Assembly (NCBI RefSeq): GCF_000317475.1
Contig: NC_019729.1
Location: 1,254,501-1,318,500 of the forward strand
DNA from: Oscillatoria nigro-viridis PCC 7112
Lineage (GTDB): Bacteria; Cyanobacteriota; Cyanobacteriia; Cyanobacteriales; Microcoleaceae
Direction of reading: 5' to 3'
Length of the DNA stretch: 64,000 nucleotides
Position numbers and translations under genes: made by a program. The notes beneath the pieces were generated by a model that searched no databases, was not told the DNA's origin, and worked only from the letters and a program-made list of their open reading frames with translations. Positions 1 to 9,961 of this stretch are shown in pieces (the stretch's first letter is position 1; each line of letters begins with the position of its first letter).

Positions 1-1
1 T

Positions 2-2206
2 CCTGAAGTGCTGGGCAAAACCCTCGCCGAAATCTTCCCAGAAGCGGAAGCTAATTTTGCCCTGGGCCACATTCACCAAACATTGGCATCCCGGCAAACT
101 CACAGAGTTGAATACAGGATGGAAATTGGCTGCAAGTTATTCTGGTTTGATGCCACGATTTCGCCGCTGGAGTTTGAGCGGGTGATGTGGGTCGCCCGAG
201 ACATTACCGCCCGCAAACACGCAGAAGCTGCACTGCAAAAGAGCGAGGAAAAGTTTCGCAACTTATTTGACGATGCTCCGATCGCGCTTGGTTTGGCAAG
301 CGTGCGCGACTACCGCACGATCAAAGTGAATGAAGCTCACCGCCAGATGTTGGGCTACAGCGATTCGGAGTTGGCTACCATGACTTTTACTGAACTCACG
401 CATCCAGAAGATTTACAAGCAGATGATGTAGAGCAAGTCAAGCAGTTGGTCTGCGGCAATATTTCTCGCTTCCAAAAAGAAAAACGCTTGATTAAGAAGA
501 ATGGCGAGCTGATGTGGGCAAACTTGACGGTGACGCTGATCCGCGACCGCGAGGGCATTCCTCTCTACAGCATGGGGGCGATCGAAGATATCAGTTATCG
601 CAAGCGGGCAGAAATGGAATTTCAGCAGTTAAAAGAACGCCTGCAATTTTTACTGGCTTATAATCCGGCGGTAATTTTTACTGCCGCACCTACAGGAGAT
701 TTTTGTACTACTTATATTAGCGACAACGTTAAGGCAATCGTGGGCTACGAACCCCAAGAACTGTTAGCAGATTCTAAATTTTGGTCGAGCCGGATTCACC
801 CTGAAGATAGGCAACAATTTTTAGTAAACTTTTCTGATTTGTCCGAGGGTAAAAATTGCATTTGCGAGTACCGCTTTCTGCACCGAGATGGAATTTACCG
901 CTGGCTGCGGACGGAACTGAAACTCTTGGTTGACAGCAGGGGCATTCCGATCGAAATTATTGGTTACGCCGCCGAGATCACCAATTCTAAATATGCCGAA
1001 ATCTCGCTGCAACAGCAGTTCGAGCGAGAACGGCTCGTGGAGGCGATCGCCCGTCGCGTCCGCCAGTCTTTGCAATTAGAAGAAATTCTCAACACTACGG
1101 TTGCCGAACTCCAGCAAGTATTGTTAGCCGATCGAGTTTTGGTCTATCAAATTTTACCCAAAAGCGGCGGGCGAGTCATTGCTGAAGCCGTGGCAGAAGG
1201 ATGCAGCCAACTCGTGGATAGATGTTTTGGCGAAGAAGTTTTTCCGCCTGAAAGTTATCAGCTTTATTTGCAAGGGCGAATTTCTGCGATTTCCGAACTA
1301 GATTCTCCCAGCATTACACCTTGTGTGATGGAGTTTATGAAAGAAATTCAAGTTAGGGCAAAGTTAGTAGTGCCGATTATTCAGCACAGCCAGCTTTGGG
1401 GATTGCTGATTGCCCATCAATGCGATCGCCCTCGCCAGTGGCAAGAATGGGAAATGAATTTATTTCAGCAGTTGGTGAATCAATTAGCGATCGCCATTCA
1501 GCAATCTCTACTCTACCAGCAACTGCAAGCTGAACTGAGCGATCGCAAACAAGCAGAATCAAATTTGAAAAACTCCCTCAAAGAAAAAGAAATTTTGCTC
1601 AAAGAAATTCACCACCGCGTCAAAAACAACCTCTGCGTAGTTGCCAGCCTGTTAGAATTGCAATCTAACACAGTTGCCGATCCGCAATTAGGCAAAATGT
1701 TTGAAGAAAGTCAGAATCGCATTTATTCGATGGCTCTGATTCACGAAAAACTGTATCGCTCGACCAACCTAGCGCAAATTAATTTGGGCGAATATCTCGA
1801 AGATTTGGTAAGTAACTTGTTTCACTCTTACAATATTAGCAACAACCGAATTCAGTTGCAGGTATTAGCTGAACCAATTTTCCTAAATCTTGAAACCGCT
1901 ACTCCCTGCGGTTTAATTGCCAATGAATTGGTTTCAAATACCCTCAAACACGCTTTTCCTGATGGCACTAGCGGTACAGTTAGTGTAGAATGTTATCAAA
2001 CTGGCGATGGAGAAATCAACCTCTTAGTTAAGGACAACGGCATCGGCTTTCCTCAAAACTTAGATTTCCGGAAAACTAACTCAATGGGCTTTCAAGTTGT
2101 CTGCACTTTAACTGAGCAGTTAGAAGGAAGCATCGAACTCTCAAGACAAACTGGCACAGCGTTTTACCTGAAATTTAACGAGTTAAACTACTCTCAAAGG
2201 TTCTAA
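2..2206 (+). CDS. PAS-PAS-PAS-GAF sensor histidine kinase, 5' end outside window
   Basis: This is the C-terminal part (about 734 residues) of a cytoplasmic sensor kinase. The reading frame is open at the left edge, and the GTG at 8 is only an internal Val codon inside a PAS fold, so the gene begins upstream. Visible order: end of a PAS domain (residues 1-75, ending WVARDITARK), a second PAS (about 80-200), a PAS_3-like fold (215-335), a GAF domain (345-505), then a HisKA_2-type phosphoacceptor region with EIHHRVKNNL and a HATPase_c domain with ELVSNTLKHAF and DNGIGF. This is the usual layout of a cyanobacterial multi-PAS kinase. The signal is unknown. The stop lies 4 bp before the next gene, a response-regulator hybrid, so the two probably form one operon and signalling pair. 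Confidence 0.93.
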   Translation, partial: PEVLGKTLAEIFPEAEANFALGHIHQTLASRQTHRVEYRMEIGCKLFWFDATISPLEFERVMWVARDITARKHAEAALQKSEEKFRNLFDDAPIALGLASVRDYRTIKVNEAHRQMLGYSDSELATMTFTELTHPEDLQADDVEQVKQLVCGNISRFQKEKRLIKKNGELMWANLTVTLIRDREGIPLYSMGAIEDISYRKRAEMEFQQLKERLQFLLAYNPAVIFTAAPTGDFCTTYISDNVKAIVGYEPQELLADSKFWSSRIHPEDRQQFLVNFSDLSEGKNCICEYRFLHRDGIYRWLRTELKLLVDSRGIPIEIIGYAAEITNSKYAEISLQQQFERERLVEAIARRVRQSLQLEEILNTTVAELQQVLLADRVLVYQILPKSGGRVIAEAVAEGCSQLVDRCFGEEVFPPESYQLYLQGRISAISELDSPSITPCVMEFMKEIQVRAKLVVPIIQHSQLWGLLIAHQCDRPRQWQEWEMNLFQQLVNQLAIAIQQSLLYQQLQAELSDRKQAESNLKNSLKEKEILLKEIHHRVKNNLCVVASLLELQSNTVADPQLGKMFEESQNRIYSMALIHEKLYRSTNLAQINLGEYLEDLVSNLFHSYNISNNRIQLQVLAEPIFLNLETATPCGLIANELVSNTLKHAFPDGTSGTVSVECYQTGDGEINLLVKDNGIGFPQNLDFRKTNSMGFQVVCTLTEQLEGSIELSRQTGTAFYLKFNELNYSQRF

Positions 2207-2210
2207 AATC

Positions 2211-3314
2211 ATGGATTTGGCAGAAAAAGCAATTAATATTTTGATTGTTGAAGACGAACTATTAATTGCTAAAAGTTTAGCCCAAAAATTAGAAAAGTTG
2301 GGATATCAAATCGCAGACATCGTTTCTTCAGGAGCCGATGCCATCCAGCGCGCCGGCGAACTGGAACCAGATTTAATCTTAATGGATATAGTCATCAAAG
2401 GCGACATAGACGGCATAGAAACAGCAGTAAGAATTAATCAAGAATTAGATATCCCAATTATCTATACAACTGCTTATGCTGATGACGAAACTTTGCAGCG
2501 AGCCGAAAATACTGGTTCTTACGGCTACCTTCTCAAGCCGTTTAAACAAAGAGAACTGCACGCAACTATTAAGATAGCGCTGAGCAAACATCAAGAAGCA
2601 GTTAAAATGCAACAACTAATTGCACTAGCAGCAGCCAAAAGCGAAAACAGATCGCGATTTATTTCAATGGCATACCACGATTTAAACACTCCTTTAACTA
2701 CCATACAGCTATCGGCTGAAATGTTGGAAGATAGCGAATTGCATAAAAACCCCGGAACGACCAATAAAAATGTCGAACGTATCAAAAAAGCCGTCAGCAA
2801 TATGAGTGAATTGCTGGAGGAAATTTTAATGCTCAGCAAAGCAGAATCCGGAAAACTTTCCTTGAACTTAAATCCGGTAAATGTGATTGATTTGTGCAAA
2901 TCTATTTTAGAAGAAATCCAACCTCTCGCTACTCAAAAACACTTAGTAGCTTTCCGCAATCAAACCGAAAAAATCCAAGCTAGTCTGGATGCAAAACTGC
3001 TGCAACACCTCCTCACTAATTTGCTGTCAAATGCTATAAAATATTCTCCTAATGGTGGGAATATATGTCTAGAATTAAGCTGTGAGGGTAAACAAGTAAT
3101 TTTTTGCGTGAGAGATGAAGGAATTGGCATGACAGCGGAATATCAGGGGAAATTATTTCAGCAGTTTGAACGGGATGCTAATGTAGGCAAGATTAAAGGG
3201 TCGGGGTTGGGACTTTGCATAGTCAAACATATAGTTGACCTGCACGGCGGTACAATAAGTGTAGAAAGTGAACTAGGTAAAGGTACTACATTTATTGTCG
3301 CCCTGCCTTTTTAG
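2211..3314 (+). CDS. Response regulator-histidine kinase hybrid (REC-HisKA-HATPase)
   Basis: A 367-aa protein with an N-terminal receiver domain (about 8-125) containing LIVEDE, the phospho-Asp in LILMDI and the conserved Lys in LLKPF. It continues into a HisKA region with MAYHDLNTPL as H-box (Asp replaces the usual Glu after His) and a C-terminal HATPase domain with NLLSNAIKYSP, DEGIGM and GSGLGLCIVKHIV. It follows the upstream kinase after 4 bp and is probably co-translated with it. By family logic the receiver takes phosphate from the partner kinase and modulates its own kinase module. There is no DNA-binding domain, so the output must be another protein. The in vivo partner is inferred from adjacency. 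Confidence 0.93.
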   Translation: MDLAEKAINILIVEDELLIAKSLAQKLEKLGYQIADIVSSGADAIQRAGELEPDLILMDIVIKGDIDGIETAVRINQELDIPIIYTTAYADDETLQRAENTGSYGYLLKPFKQRELHATIKIALSKHQEAVKMQQLIALAAAKSENRSRFISMAYHDLNTPLTTIQLSAEMLEDSELHKNPGTTNKNVERIKKAVSNMSELLEEILMLSKAESGKLSLNLNPVNVIDLCKSILEEIQPLATQKHLVAFRNQTEKIQASLDAKLLQHLLTNLLSNAIKYSPNGGNICLELSCEGKQVIFCVRDEGIGMTAEYQGKLFQQFERDANVGKIKGSGLGLCIVKHIVDLHGGTISVESELGKGTTFIVALPF

Positions 3315-3335
3315 TTAGTAGTTAGCAGTCATCAG

Positions 3336-4607
3336 TCATCTATCCTTCTTCGTTCTTCCTTCTGCGATAAATCGACTGGGAGATAAAAGCCCGTGAAGCG
3401 AAGCTATCCCGTTCCCCGCAGGGGTTCCCGTTCCCCGTAGGGGTTCCCGTAGGGTAGGGTAGGGAATCGCCCTATCTTCTTTTCCCACTGCCCAATTAGC
3501 AAATCGCTCAGCCAAAGCAGGTACAATCACCAAAGGATTGCTGAAACCAGAAAAAACGTGCAATCCAGGGCGATCGGCAATCGGCCCCACTACGGGCAAA
3601 TTATCAGCGCTAAATGCCACAATACACTCGTGCCAAGTTGCGGGTAAACCTGCCAAATCAGGCAAAACTTTGCTGATTCCTGCACGAATTGCCGTTTCGC
3701 TGGTTTCGCGATCGACTTTAGCATTCAAATCGCTCAAAGTGCGAGACAATTGCCCGATCCGCAAACTCCCATCATTAAACTGAATCGCACCAGAATCTAA
3801 AATCGGCGGCTGTAACTCTTTACCAGGTTCATCCCAAAGAAAATCCACCTCATTTCTACTCGATTCAGCTTCCAATTCAAAACGTTTTAATACCGCAGGC
3901 ATCACCAAAGTCCTGAGTTTCACATCCACAGGTGCAGTTTCCAAAATCTCCGTGCGAGTAAAATAAACTCCCGCAGAAACACCAGCGGCTTTTAGGAAAC
4001 TCCGACTCCAACCTCCAGCACAAACAACCGCATTTTTGCAGGCATAACTTTCGTGTACCGTCTTAACTCCCGAAATTCGATTTCCCTCTTGTATCAACCC
4101 AATTACTTCAGCAAATTCTATAGTTCCTCCCAACCGCAGAAACCCTTGACAGTAAGCTGTATTTGTGGCAGTCGGCGAAATGTGACCGTGACGCACAGTC
4201 AGAGCTCCGGCGATCGCACTTTTATTCAGCAAAGGTTCCAACTCGCCAGCTTCTGCAACACTCAAAAGCTGCGGAACAATCGCAAAATGCGCGTAATTAG
4301 CCGCCACTTTTTCGACATCGTTGCCCGCATCAATAGTCAGCAACAAATCCAACTCGCGAAACTCAGTATCGGCATCTAATTGGGCCGATAAATGGCGGTG
4401 GCGTTCGATACCTTCCCGACACAATTGACGAGTTAAATCAGTTGTTCCCGACCAATAAGCCAAGCCGCCATAACTAAAACGAGTAGCATTTTGCATGGTA
4501 GCATCTCGTTCCAAAAGCAGCACAGCAAAACCTTTTTTTGCCAGTTCGTAACTCAGTGCAGCACCCGTAATGCCACCGCCGACAACAATCCAATCGTAAC
4601 TTTTCAT
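3336..4607 (-). CDS. FAD-dependent oxidoreductase, DAO (glycine/D-amino-acid oxidase-like) family
   Basis: About 423 aa if started at the ATG at 4607, where MKSYDWIVVGGGITGAAL begins the Rossmann dinucleotide fold (GGGITG). The frame is open further upstream to 4769, but that part resembles no oxidoreductase and runs through low-complexity sequence. The family oxidises amines or amino acids with FAD; the substrate is not predictable here. The closing part has PVVGPIADRPGLHVFSGFSN, typical of the second FAD contact. The last ~40 residues are encoded by a dispersed palindromic repeat (about 3393-3470, with multiple GTTCCCGT-type words), so the natural C-terminus was probably near 3480 and has been extended. 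Convergent with the upstream kinase pair. Confidence 0.85.
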   Translation of the reverse strand: MKSYDWIVVGGGITGAALSYELAKKGFAVLLLERDATMQNATRFSYGGLAYWSGTTDLTRQLCREGIERHRHLSAQLDADTEFRELDLLLTIDAGNDVEKVAANYAHFAIVPQLLSVAEAGELEPLLNKSAIAGALTVRHGHISPTATNTAYCQGFLRLGGTIEFAEVIGLIQEGNRISGVKTVHESYACKNAVVCAGGWSRSFLKAAGVSAGVYFTRTEILETAPVDVKLRTLVMPAVLKRFELEAESSRNEVDFLWDEPGKELQPPILDSGAIQFNDGSLRIGQLSRTLSDLNAKVDRETSETAIRAGISKVLPDLAGLPATWHECIVAFSADNLPVVGPIADRPGLHVFSGFSNPLVIVPALAERFANWAVGKEDRAIPYPTLREPLRGTGTPAGNGIASLHGLLSPSRFIAEGRTKKDR

Positions 4608-4818
4608 GGGCAACTCAAAGGGAAGGAAAATATCATGCTTAGATTTTAGCTTAGGTTTTTTCGGAACCAATCGAAAAACCTCTACCTGCAGGAAGAGGCT
4701 GCCTGCGATCGGCATAACTGAAACTTCCACCCGTCGGGAGATGTTTGCGTAGAGATATTTTTCGTTCAATAGTAGGAATTAGAGTCGGCAAAAAATTAGA
4801 AATACCAGAGAGGTTTTT

Positions 4819-5097
4819 ATGAGTATCGACAAACCAGGGAAAGATATGGAGCGCACTGCCAATCCGGGCGATCGCATTTCCGACGAACCGCAAACCATCG
4901 AAGAAAAAGCCCAGCAACTGGCGGTAGACCACGTGCCCGACATCACGGGAGATACAGTTACAGTTCCAACTTATGCGATCGTAGAAGAACCGGACGGGGA
5001 AAAGAAAGCCCTGCACCACGTCAAAGACGCCGAGGAAATTTCCGACGTAATTAGGCAGGCCCGCGTTGACGAAAATGGCGATCGGATTTGGGATTAA
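4819..5097 (+). CDS. Small conserved-type hypothetical protein (92 aa)
   Basis: A small acidic, soluble protein starting MSIDKPGKDMERTANPGD. A good ribosome-binding site (AGAGAGG, 4808-4814) precedes the ATG. No signal peptide or membrane segment is visible. It is rich in Asp, Glu and Lys with two short helices predicted by eye (EEKAQQLAVDHV and DAEEISDVIRQARV). I do not recognise a family. It lies 51 bp upstream of the DUF2231 gene on the same strand and may be co-transcribed. Confidence 0.7.
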   Translation: MSIDKPGKDMERTANPGDRISDEPQTIEEKAQQLAVDHVPDITGDTVTVPTYAIVEEPDGEKKALHHVKDAEEISDVIRQARVDENGDRIWD

Positions 5098-5148
5098 GTT
5101 CCATCCCATAAAAACGGCTTTGTTGTACCAAAGTTATCGGTAGAAATC

Positions 5149-5688
5149 ATGGAAACAAATCAAAGAAATAGTACGCCCTATCCCAATCTTCCGCCGATTT
5201 TAGAAAGTGACGACAGAGAGTATCGCGACGCCGGTATTACGAGTACGCTTTCAGTTGCAGGCCATCCCATCCACCCCATCATCGTCATCTTTCCGGTAGC
5301 CTTTTTAGTAGGAGCCGCCGGTTCGGACATCGGTTATTGGCTGACAAGCGATCCGTTTTGGGCGAGAGCTTCGGTTTGGCTGATGGGTGTCGGTTTTGCT
5401 GCGGGGATTTTGGCCGCCATCACGGGCTTTTTAGATTTTTTCAAAGTTAAAAGAGTGCGCGATCGCAGTGCCGGTTGGTTGCACATGGGCGGCAACGTGG
5501 CGGTTATGGTACTTACCCTGATTAACCTGGTGTTGCGACAAGGAAATCCGGCTGAGCCGATCGTATATACAGGTTTAGCAATCTCGATCGTCGTTGCAAC
5601 CTTGCTGGGCGTTACAGGCTGGTTCGGCGGCGAACTAAGTTTTCGCCATAAAATCGGCGTCATTGGCCCTAGCAGTCATAATTCCTAG
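5149..5688 (+). CDS. DUF2231-type integral membrane protein
   Basis: 179 aa with a soluble N-terminus of about 40 residues and four hydrophobic segments (about 48-68, 80-103, 118-135 and 145-163). The AGHPIHPIIVIFPVAFLVGA motif and the layout match DUF2231 membrane proteins, whose biochemical role is not established. ATG at 5149 follows the 92-aa gene by 51 bp. Inference: an inner-membrane protein of unknown function, perhaps redox-related because some family members sit near cytochromes or sugar dehydrogenases; nothing in this window confirms that. Confidence 0.82.
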   Translation: METNQRNSTPYPNLPPILESDDREYRDAGITSTLSVAGHPIHPIIVIFPVAFLVGAAGSDIGYWLTSDPFWARASVWLMGVGFAAGILAAITGFLDFFKVKRVRDRSAGWLHMGGNVAVMVLTLINLVLRQGNPAEPIVYTGLAISIVVATLLGVTGWFGGELSFRHKIGVIGPSSHNS

Positions 5689-5698
5689 GTTTCTGACC

Positions 5699-5835
5699 AT
5701 TTGTAGTAGGGACTTGAGCCCCTCTTCAATGGATAATTTAGGACTAAAGTCCTTACTACAAACCTATCGATAGTCGTTTGTAGTAAGGACTTCTGTTGTC
5801 AGTCAACAGTCAACAGTCATCAGTCATCAGTCAAC
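5699..5835. repeat. Inverted-repeat element plus CAGTCAA/CAGTCAT heptamer array
   Basis: A 64-bp inverted repeat opens with TTTGTAGTAGGGACTT and closes with AAGTCCTTACTACAAA. A third half copy (TTTGTAGTAAGGACTT) follows at about 5776. This runs into tandem heptamers of the CAGTCAA/CAGTCAT type to about 5835. It lies between convergent genes and could act as a terminator for both, but its sequence is that of dispersed cyanobacterial repeats. Confidence 0.75.
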
Positions 5836-5837
5836 AA

Positions 5838-6734
5838 TCAACCGTTAATCTCATTAACTTCCCAAGAATTGACTTGGCCAGCCCCAGCTAAGGAAAAATA
5901 GCGCCTAGTAGAATCCGGCAAAATAGCTCCCGCCAACAAAGCATTATCTAAATTAGCTCCTATTAACGTCGCCTCGCTCAAATCTGCTGATATCAAATCT
6001 GCTTGACACAGCTTTGCCCAATTCAGATTTGCCCCTTTCAAACAACTTCCCCTCAACTTAGCCCCGGTTAAGTTTGCACCCGCCAACTTCACCCCACGCA
6101 ACTGAGCCGCGCTGAAATTCGTCCCCGCCAAATTCGAGCCTTCCAAATTAGCTCCCATTAGTTTAGCTTCGCTCACGTTGACGCCGCTCAAATCTGCACC
6201 GCAGAGATTCACCCCTGTCAACTGCGCTCGCCGCAGACTGACTCCGGTTAATTGAGCCCCAAAAAGTTTTGCACTATTGAGCCTTGCACCGTAAAGGTTG
6301 GCCCACTTAAAATTAGCTCCCGTCAGATTCGCGCCCAGCAAGTTAACTAATTGCAAGTCGGCGCTGCACAAATTGGCATTCCACAACACAGCACCCCGCA
6401 GGTTTGCGCCAGTTAAAGTTGCACCGCTTAACTTGACTCTGGGCAATTTTGCTTTTACCAAAAAAGCACCGCTGAGATTGGCTTTTGTCAAATCTGCACC
6501 AGAGAGTTGGGTTTCACCCATTTTGGCAAAACTCAGATTTGTTCTGTGCAGCAGCGCACCTTTGAGTGTTGCTTTGGTGAGAAACGCCCTGCTGAGGTTC
6601 GCCCCGGAAAGATTAGCTCGCGAAAGGTTAACTCCGATTAAGATGGCTCCGCTGAGGTTTTTCCCGCTGAGGTCGGCTCCGGTAAAGTCTCTTTCTCCTT
6701 TTTCGTAATTGTTGAGCAGTTCACTAACTTCCAT
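5838..6734 (-). CDS. Pentapeptide-repeat protein
   Basis: 298 aa. After a 15-residue lead (MEVSELLNNYEKGERDFTGA), nearly the whole length is tandem pentapeptides of the A(D/N)LSG type, for example GADLSGKNLSGAILIGVNL, for about 50 repeats. Such proteins form a right-handed quadrilateral beta-helix. No signal peptide or extra catalytic domain is visible, so a cytoplasmic scaffold or binding role is likely but unproven. These proteins are very common in filamentous cyanobacteria. The last 25 residues (TRRYFSLAGAGQVNSWEVNE) form a non-repeat cap. The stop lies in heptamer repeat DNA. Confidence 0.92.
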   Translation of the reverse strand: MEVSELLNNYEKGERDFTGADLSGKNLSGAILIGVNLSRANLSGANLSRAFLTKATLKGALLHRTNLSFAKMGETQLSGADLTKANLSGAFLVKAKLPRVKLSGATLTGANLRGAVLWNANLCSADLQLVNLLGANLTGANFKWANLYGARLNSAKLFGAQLTGVSLRRAQLTGVNLCGADLSGVNVSEAKLMGANLEGSNLAGTNFSAAQLRGVKLAGANLTGAKLRGSCLKGANLNWAKLCQADLISADLSEATLIGANLDNALLAGAILPDSTRRYFSLAGAGQVNSWEVNEING

Positions 6735-6987
6735 AGGGCATCATACCTTCTATGATTGGGGGGTTTCGATCCAGAAATCTTTAATGTTAAGGTTGTTTAA
6801 GAAAGGAAACTGTTTCAGAAAGGAAACTGTTTTAGCGTTTGCCTCAAACGGTATAAATTTCATTAACATTACTTTCTGTTTAAAGGCAATCTCTTAATAA
6901 AGATTTTATATCTTCCACGCGGTAGCGATCGCGCTTTCGGTATTTTTGACTTAAAAGTTAATGTTTCTTGACATAGATACTCGTTGC

Positions 6988-9483
6988 TTAAGGAGCGTCC
7001 GTAATTCGCAACTTCAGGCGCAGCGTGCCCTTGAATCCTGCAGGAGGTTGCCAGGAACTCAAGGCCCTCTTGAGAGCCTCTACGGCGTCTGTTGCTTGCA
7101 GCGTCGAGGTTTGAGTATCGTTAGCGAAGCCCTCGAAGAGGATCGCCAATCGGGCAACGCGGCCGTCTTGTACCGATAACTCCCATACCGTTTCACCGCT
7201 AACCCGCGCCGGGAGATTGACAGATTGCAGGTATTGAGTCAAAGCCGCGATCGCCCCGGCATCCAACCCTTCGGCGCTAACTACTTGTAGGCGAGAAGCC
7301 AAAGGTTTCGGGCGTTGCAACTCACCGTAACCGGGCTGCCGCGGCACAGCAGGAGCTGGACTCACCGGTGCCGAGTTGCGATTCGAGGTAACGCTGCGAG
7401 AGCCGCCCCTAGTTGGCTCAGCCCTCTCGGCTTCAAAAATACCCTCATAGCTGACACCCTGCGGCAATTCCACAGGCACTTGCACTCGACGACGAGATCC
7501 ATCTGGCTCGACTCGCACTTCTTCGCTCACCGCCACAAAAGCCGTGTATTCCGACAGCAAGCGATAAGTCAGAGCAGTATTAGTCACAGCTTCCACCAGA
7601 GATTTAGTCTCGCCACCAAACATTTGATTCATTAAATCTTTAATGCGCGATCGCCCCCAAAGCTGAGCTACCGCCGGATTGCCAAAATCCGTAGCGGTTG
7701 CTGCGACGGAAGTAGACTCCCGCTGGCGCGAAGAGCCGGAGCGAGCAAAATTAACAGGTAAAACTTGCTCGTAAGCTTTGCCGCCCGCAAGAGTGCCGCG
7801 GATGCGAAGTTGTCCGTTAGCTCGATCGGTCTTTTTGCCAAACAAAACCAGCGGCTGAGTCGCAAACAAGTCTGGGGGTGCGATCGGATAAATCTCCGGT
7901 TTTTCCCCCATTCCTTCCCAACTAATTTGAATATTAGTCAATACCGGACTGTTAATTTCTCGAAAAAACTTTTCTGCCGCTTCTGCTGACGGTTCATCTT
8001 GACGAATTACTTGAGACGTGCCTCTTCCCACTTCCGCCAAACGGTTGAGCAAAAACCGATTCACCGAACCGCCGACACCAAAACTATAAAGTCGATTTCC
8101 CGGTTTTAGACTCCCCTGAACCCGCGCTAGCACTTCATTTTCATTACCAATGTAACCGTCAGTAATTAGTACAATACTCCGCAGCCTTCCTGTTGCCGCC
8201 GCCGGAAAATTCATCACTGCTTGAATGCCGTTAAGCAGTTCAGTGCCACCGTTTGCCTGCAAGTTTTGGATGTAATTAATGGCACTTTGTCGGTTGGCAG
8301 CCGTATTTGCTAAAGGATTTGTTGAAAGCGCTTTTGCAGTATTTGCAAAATCAATAATAGTAAAAGTATCGTTGGGATTCAGTCCTTGAATGAAGCGGCG
8401 CATCAACTCCTTAGATTTGGCTAGCGGTTCGCCCTGCTGAGAACCGGAAGTATCCATGAGAAACACGACATCTTTAGGTACAATTTCGTTATTTTTGTAG
8501 TTTAATGCCGGAATTAAATAAGTAGCAAAATGACCGCCCCGCTTGTCGGATTGAGTCAAAATAGTTGCCCGAGTATTTTCGCCCGCGACTCGATAGCGCA
8601 GAATTAAATCTTTATTGGGAATTGTGTCTGAATTGGCTAATTGGACTTGCACAATATTACCGCTGCGGTGAGTGGTAATTTGATGGGAAGTAGAGCGGAC
8701 ATCCCCGATCGCCACTCCGGCATCTATTTCTACCGAAACAGCAATATTGTGACCCGATCGCGTTCCTGGAGGCAAAACAGGCGGGTTAATGCGATCGGCA
8801 CCTGTTGAATTTCCCGAAATATAGCGCGGCCCAACCACCATTGGAAACACAAATTCGTAATCGCCGCCGGCAAACTTGAGACTTTCCGTGTAGCGAATCG
8901 TAACTTCAATTTTTTCTCCCGGTTTGATATTAGCGAGAGACTGAGTAAAAATATTGTCGCGTTCTTGTTCCAACAAACCCGCACTCCGGCCTTGCTTTCT
9001 GGCTTGTTCGTAAATTTCCAAAGCTTCCGAGCGGCGTTTGATATCAGCTTTAATAGTTCGCGAGCCTATTTTAATTTCCATATCGTCCACCGCCGCTTCG
9101 TCGGGCAAAGGAAATACATAAACAGCTTCTATAGATTCGGGAAAAGGATTCTCAAACTTCTGAACAACTTCGACGCGGGAGATATTGCCAGCTATTTTGG
9201 CTTTAACTTCAGTCTGCTTGAGAGGAAAGACTTGTTCTGGGGTCGTATTGGGAGTTTTGACGAACAAACCGCCGACTGGACAGCGAGTTTCGGGCGATCG
9301 TCCGCCATTGCAATTAACATCGTTACTAGCGAGGATTTTCGGCGGCAGAGACGAATAATTTTCCCCAGGAGTTTTTGCTCGCGCTGCATTGGGAGCGAGC
9401 CACGCGCTACACTCGATAGCAGCGAGCAATGCCATACCAGTACAAAGCAACCGTTGAGGGGATAGAACGCAGACAAACTTCAT
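6988..9483 (-). CDS. Secreted VIT domain / von Willebrand factor A protein
   Basis: 831 aa beginning with a probable signal peptide (CTGMALLAAIECSAWLAPNA followed by ARAK). Residues about 70-195 form a vault/inter-alpha-trypsin (VIT) domain (EVVQKFENPFPESIEAVYVF, PLPDEAAVDDMEI). Residues about 335-510 form a vWA domain with a metal-ion site: DTSGS in VVFLMDTSGSQQGE and TDG in VLITDGYIGN. A Ser/Pro-rich linker (about 690-735) precedes a small C-terminal domain. By family, this is an extracytoplasmic or envelope-anchored binding protein; the ligand is unknown. It stands alone, with 250 bp or more of non-coding DNA on each side. Confidence 0.92.
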   Translation of the reverse strand: MKFVCVLSPQRLLCTGMALLAAIECSAWLAPNAARAKTPGENYSSLPPKILASNDVNCNGGRSPETRCPVGGLFVKTPNTTPEQVFPLKQTEVKAKIAGNISRVEVVQKFENPFPESIEAVYVFPLPDEAAVDDMEIKIGSRTIKADIKRRSEALEIYEQARKQGRSAGLLEQERDNIFTQSLANIKPGEKIEVTIRYTESLKFAGGDYEFVFPMVVGPRYISGNSTGADRINPPVLPPGTRSGHNIAVSVEIDAGVAIGDVRSTSHQITTHRSGNIVQVQLANSDTIPNKDLILRYRVAGENTRATILTQSDKRGGHFATYLIPALNYKNNEIVPKDVVFLMDTSGSQQGEPLAKSKELMRRFIQGLNPNDTFTIIDFANTAKALSTNPLANTAANRQSAINYIQNLQANGGTELLNGIQAVMNFPAAATGRLRSIVLITDGYIGNENEVLARVQGSLKPGNRLYSFGVGGSVNRFLLNRLAEVGRGTSQVIRQDEPSAEAAEKFFREINSPVLTNIQISWEGMGEKPEIYPIAPPDLFATQPLVLFGKKTDRANGQLRIRGTLAGGKAYEQVLPVNFARSGSSRQRESTSVAATATDFGNPAVAQLWGRSRIKDLMNQMFGGETKSLVEAVTNTALTYRLLSEYTAFVAVSEEVRVEPDGSRRRVQVPVELPQGVSYEGIFEAERAEPTRGGSRSVTSNRNSAPVSPAPAVPRQPGYGELQRPKPLASRLQVVSAEGLDAGAIAALTQYLQSVNLPARVSGETVWELSVQDGRVARLAILFEGFANDTQTSTLQATDAVEALKRALSSWQPPAGFKGTLRLKLRITDAP

Positions 9484-9961
9484 AGCTGTTTTTTTAGCAG
9501 ACTTGAGATGCTTTGTATACCATGACTTTACGATTGCCGAAACGTTCCTGAGTTAGCTTTTTGGGAAAAATCACTGAGCGCGTAGGGCTGATTTGAGATT
9601 TGAGATTTACCCCACAGATAAATCTGGGAGTTTGAACTAGCGTCTAAAATTTTGATCTTTCCACGACAGGAGTACGTGGCAGCGTATCCGTTTTTGGGCC
9701 TTGTCAATGCTTCAATTCTTTAATCGAAAATCTAAAATCTAAAATCTAAAATCGATTGACTCGCCTAGGGGCCGACTGGGCCCTGGAACTTTTGTCGAAG
9801 CCATGATTGCTCGGGGCGACTGCTGTCGGCCGCTCGATCCGTATTTGGGTGAGGTCGGTTGGAGCGATCGTCCGCCCACCCAACCTAGAAGATTGTATGA
9901 TAGTTAAATAATTAAATAACTCTAATCTCAACCTCTCAACTTCTAATAAATTGAAAAAGCC
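9484..9961. other. Intergenic region with heptamer repeats
   Basis: A 478-bp gap between divergent genes. It contains a short tandem array of ATCTAAA heptamers (about 9722-9755) ending ATCGATTGAC, and a small hairpin with CCACG/CGTGG arms at about 9660-9678. A promoter for the Rpn gene is probably near 9890-9940 (AT-rich), but no clear -35/-10 pair can be defended. No open frame here looks real. Confidence 0.6.
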
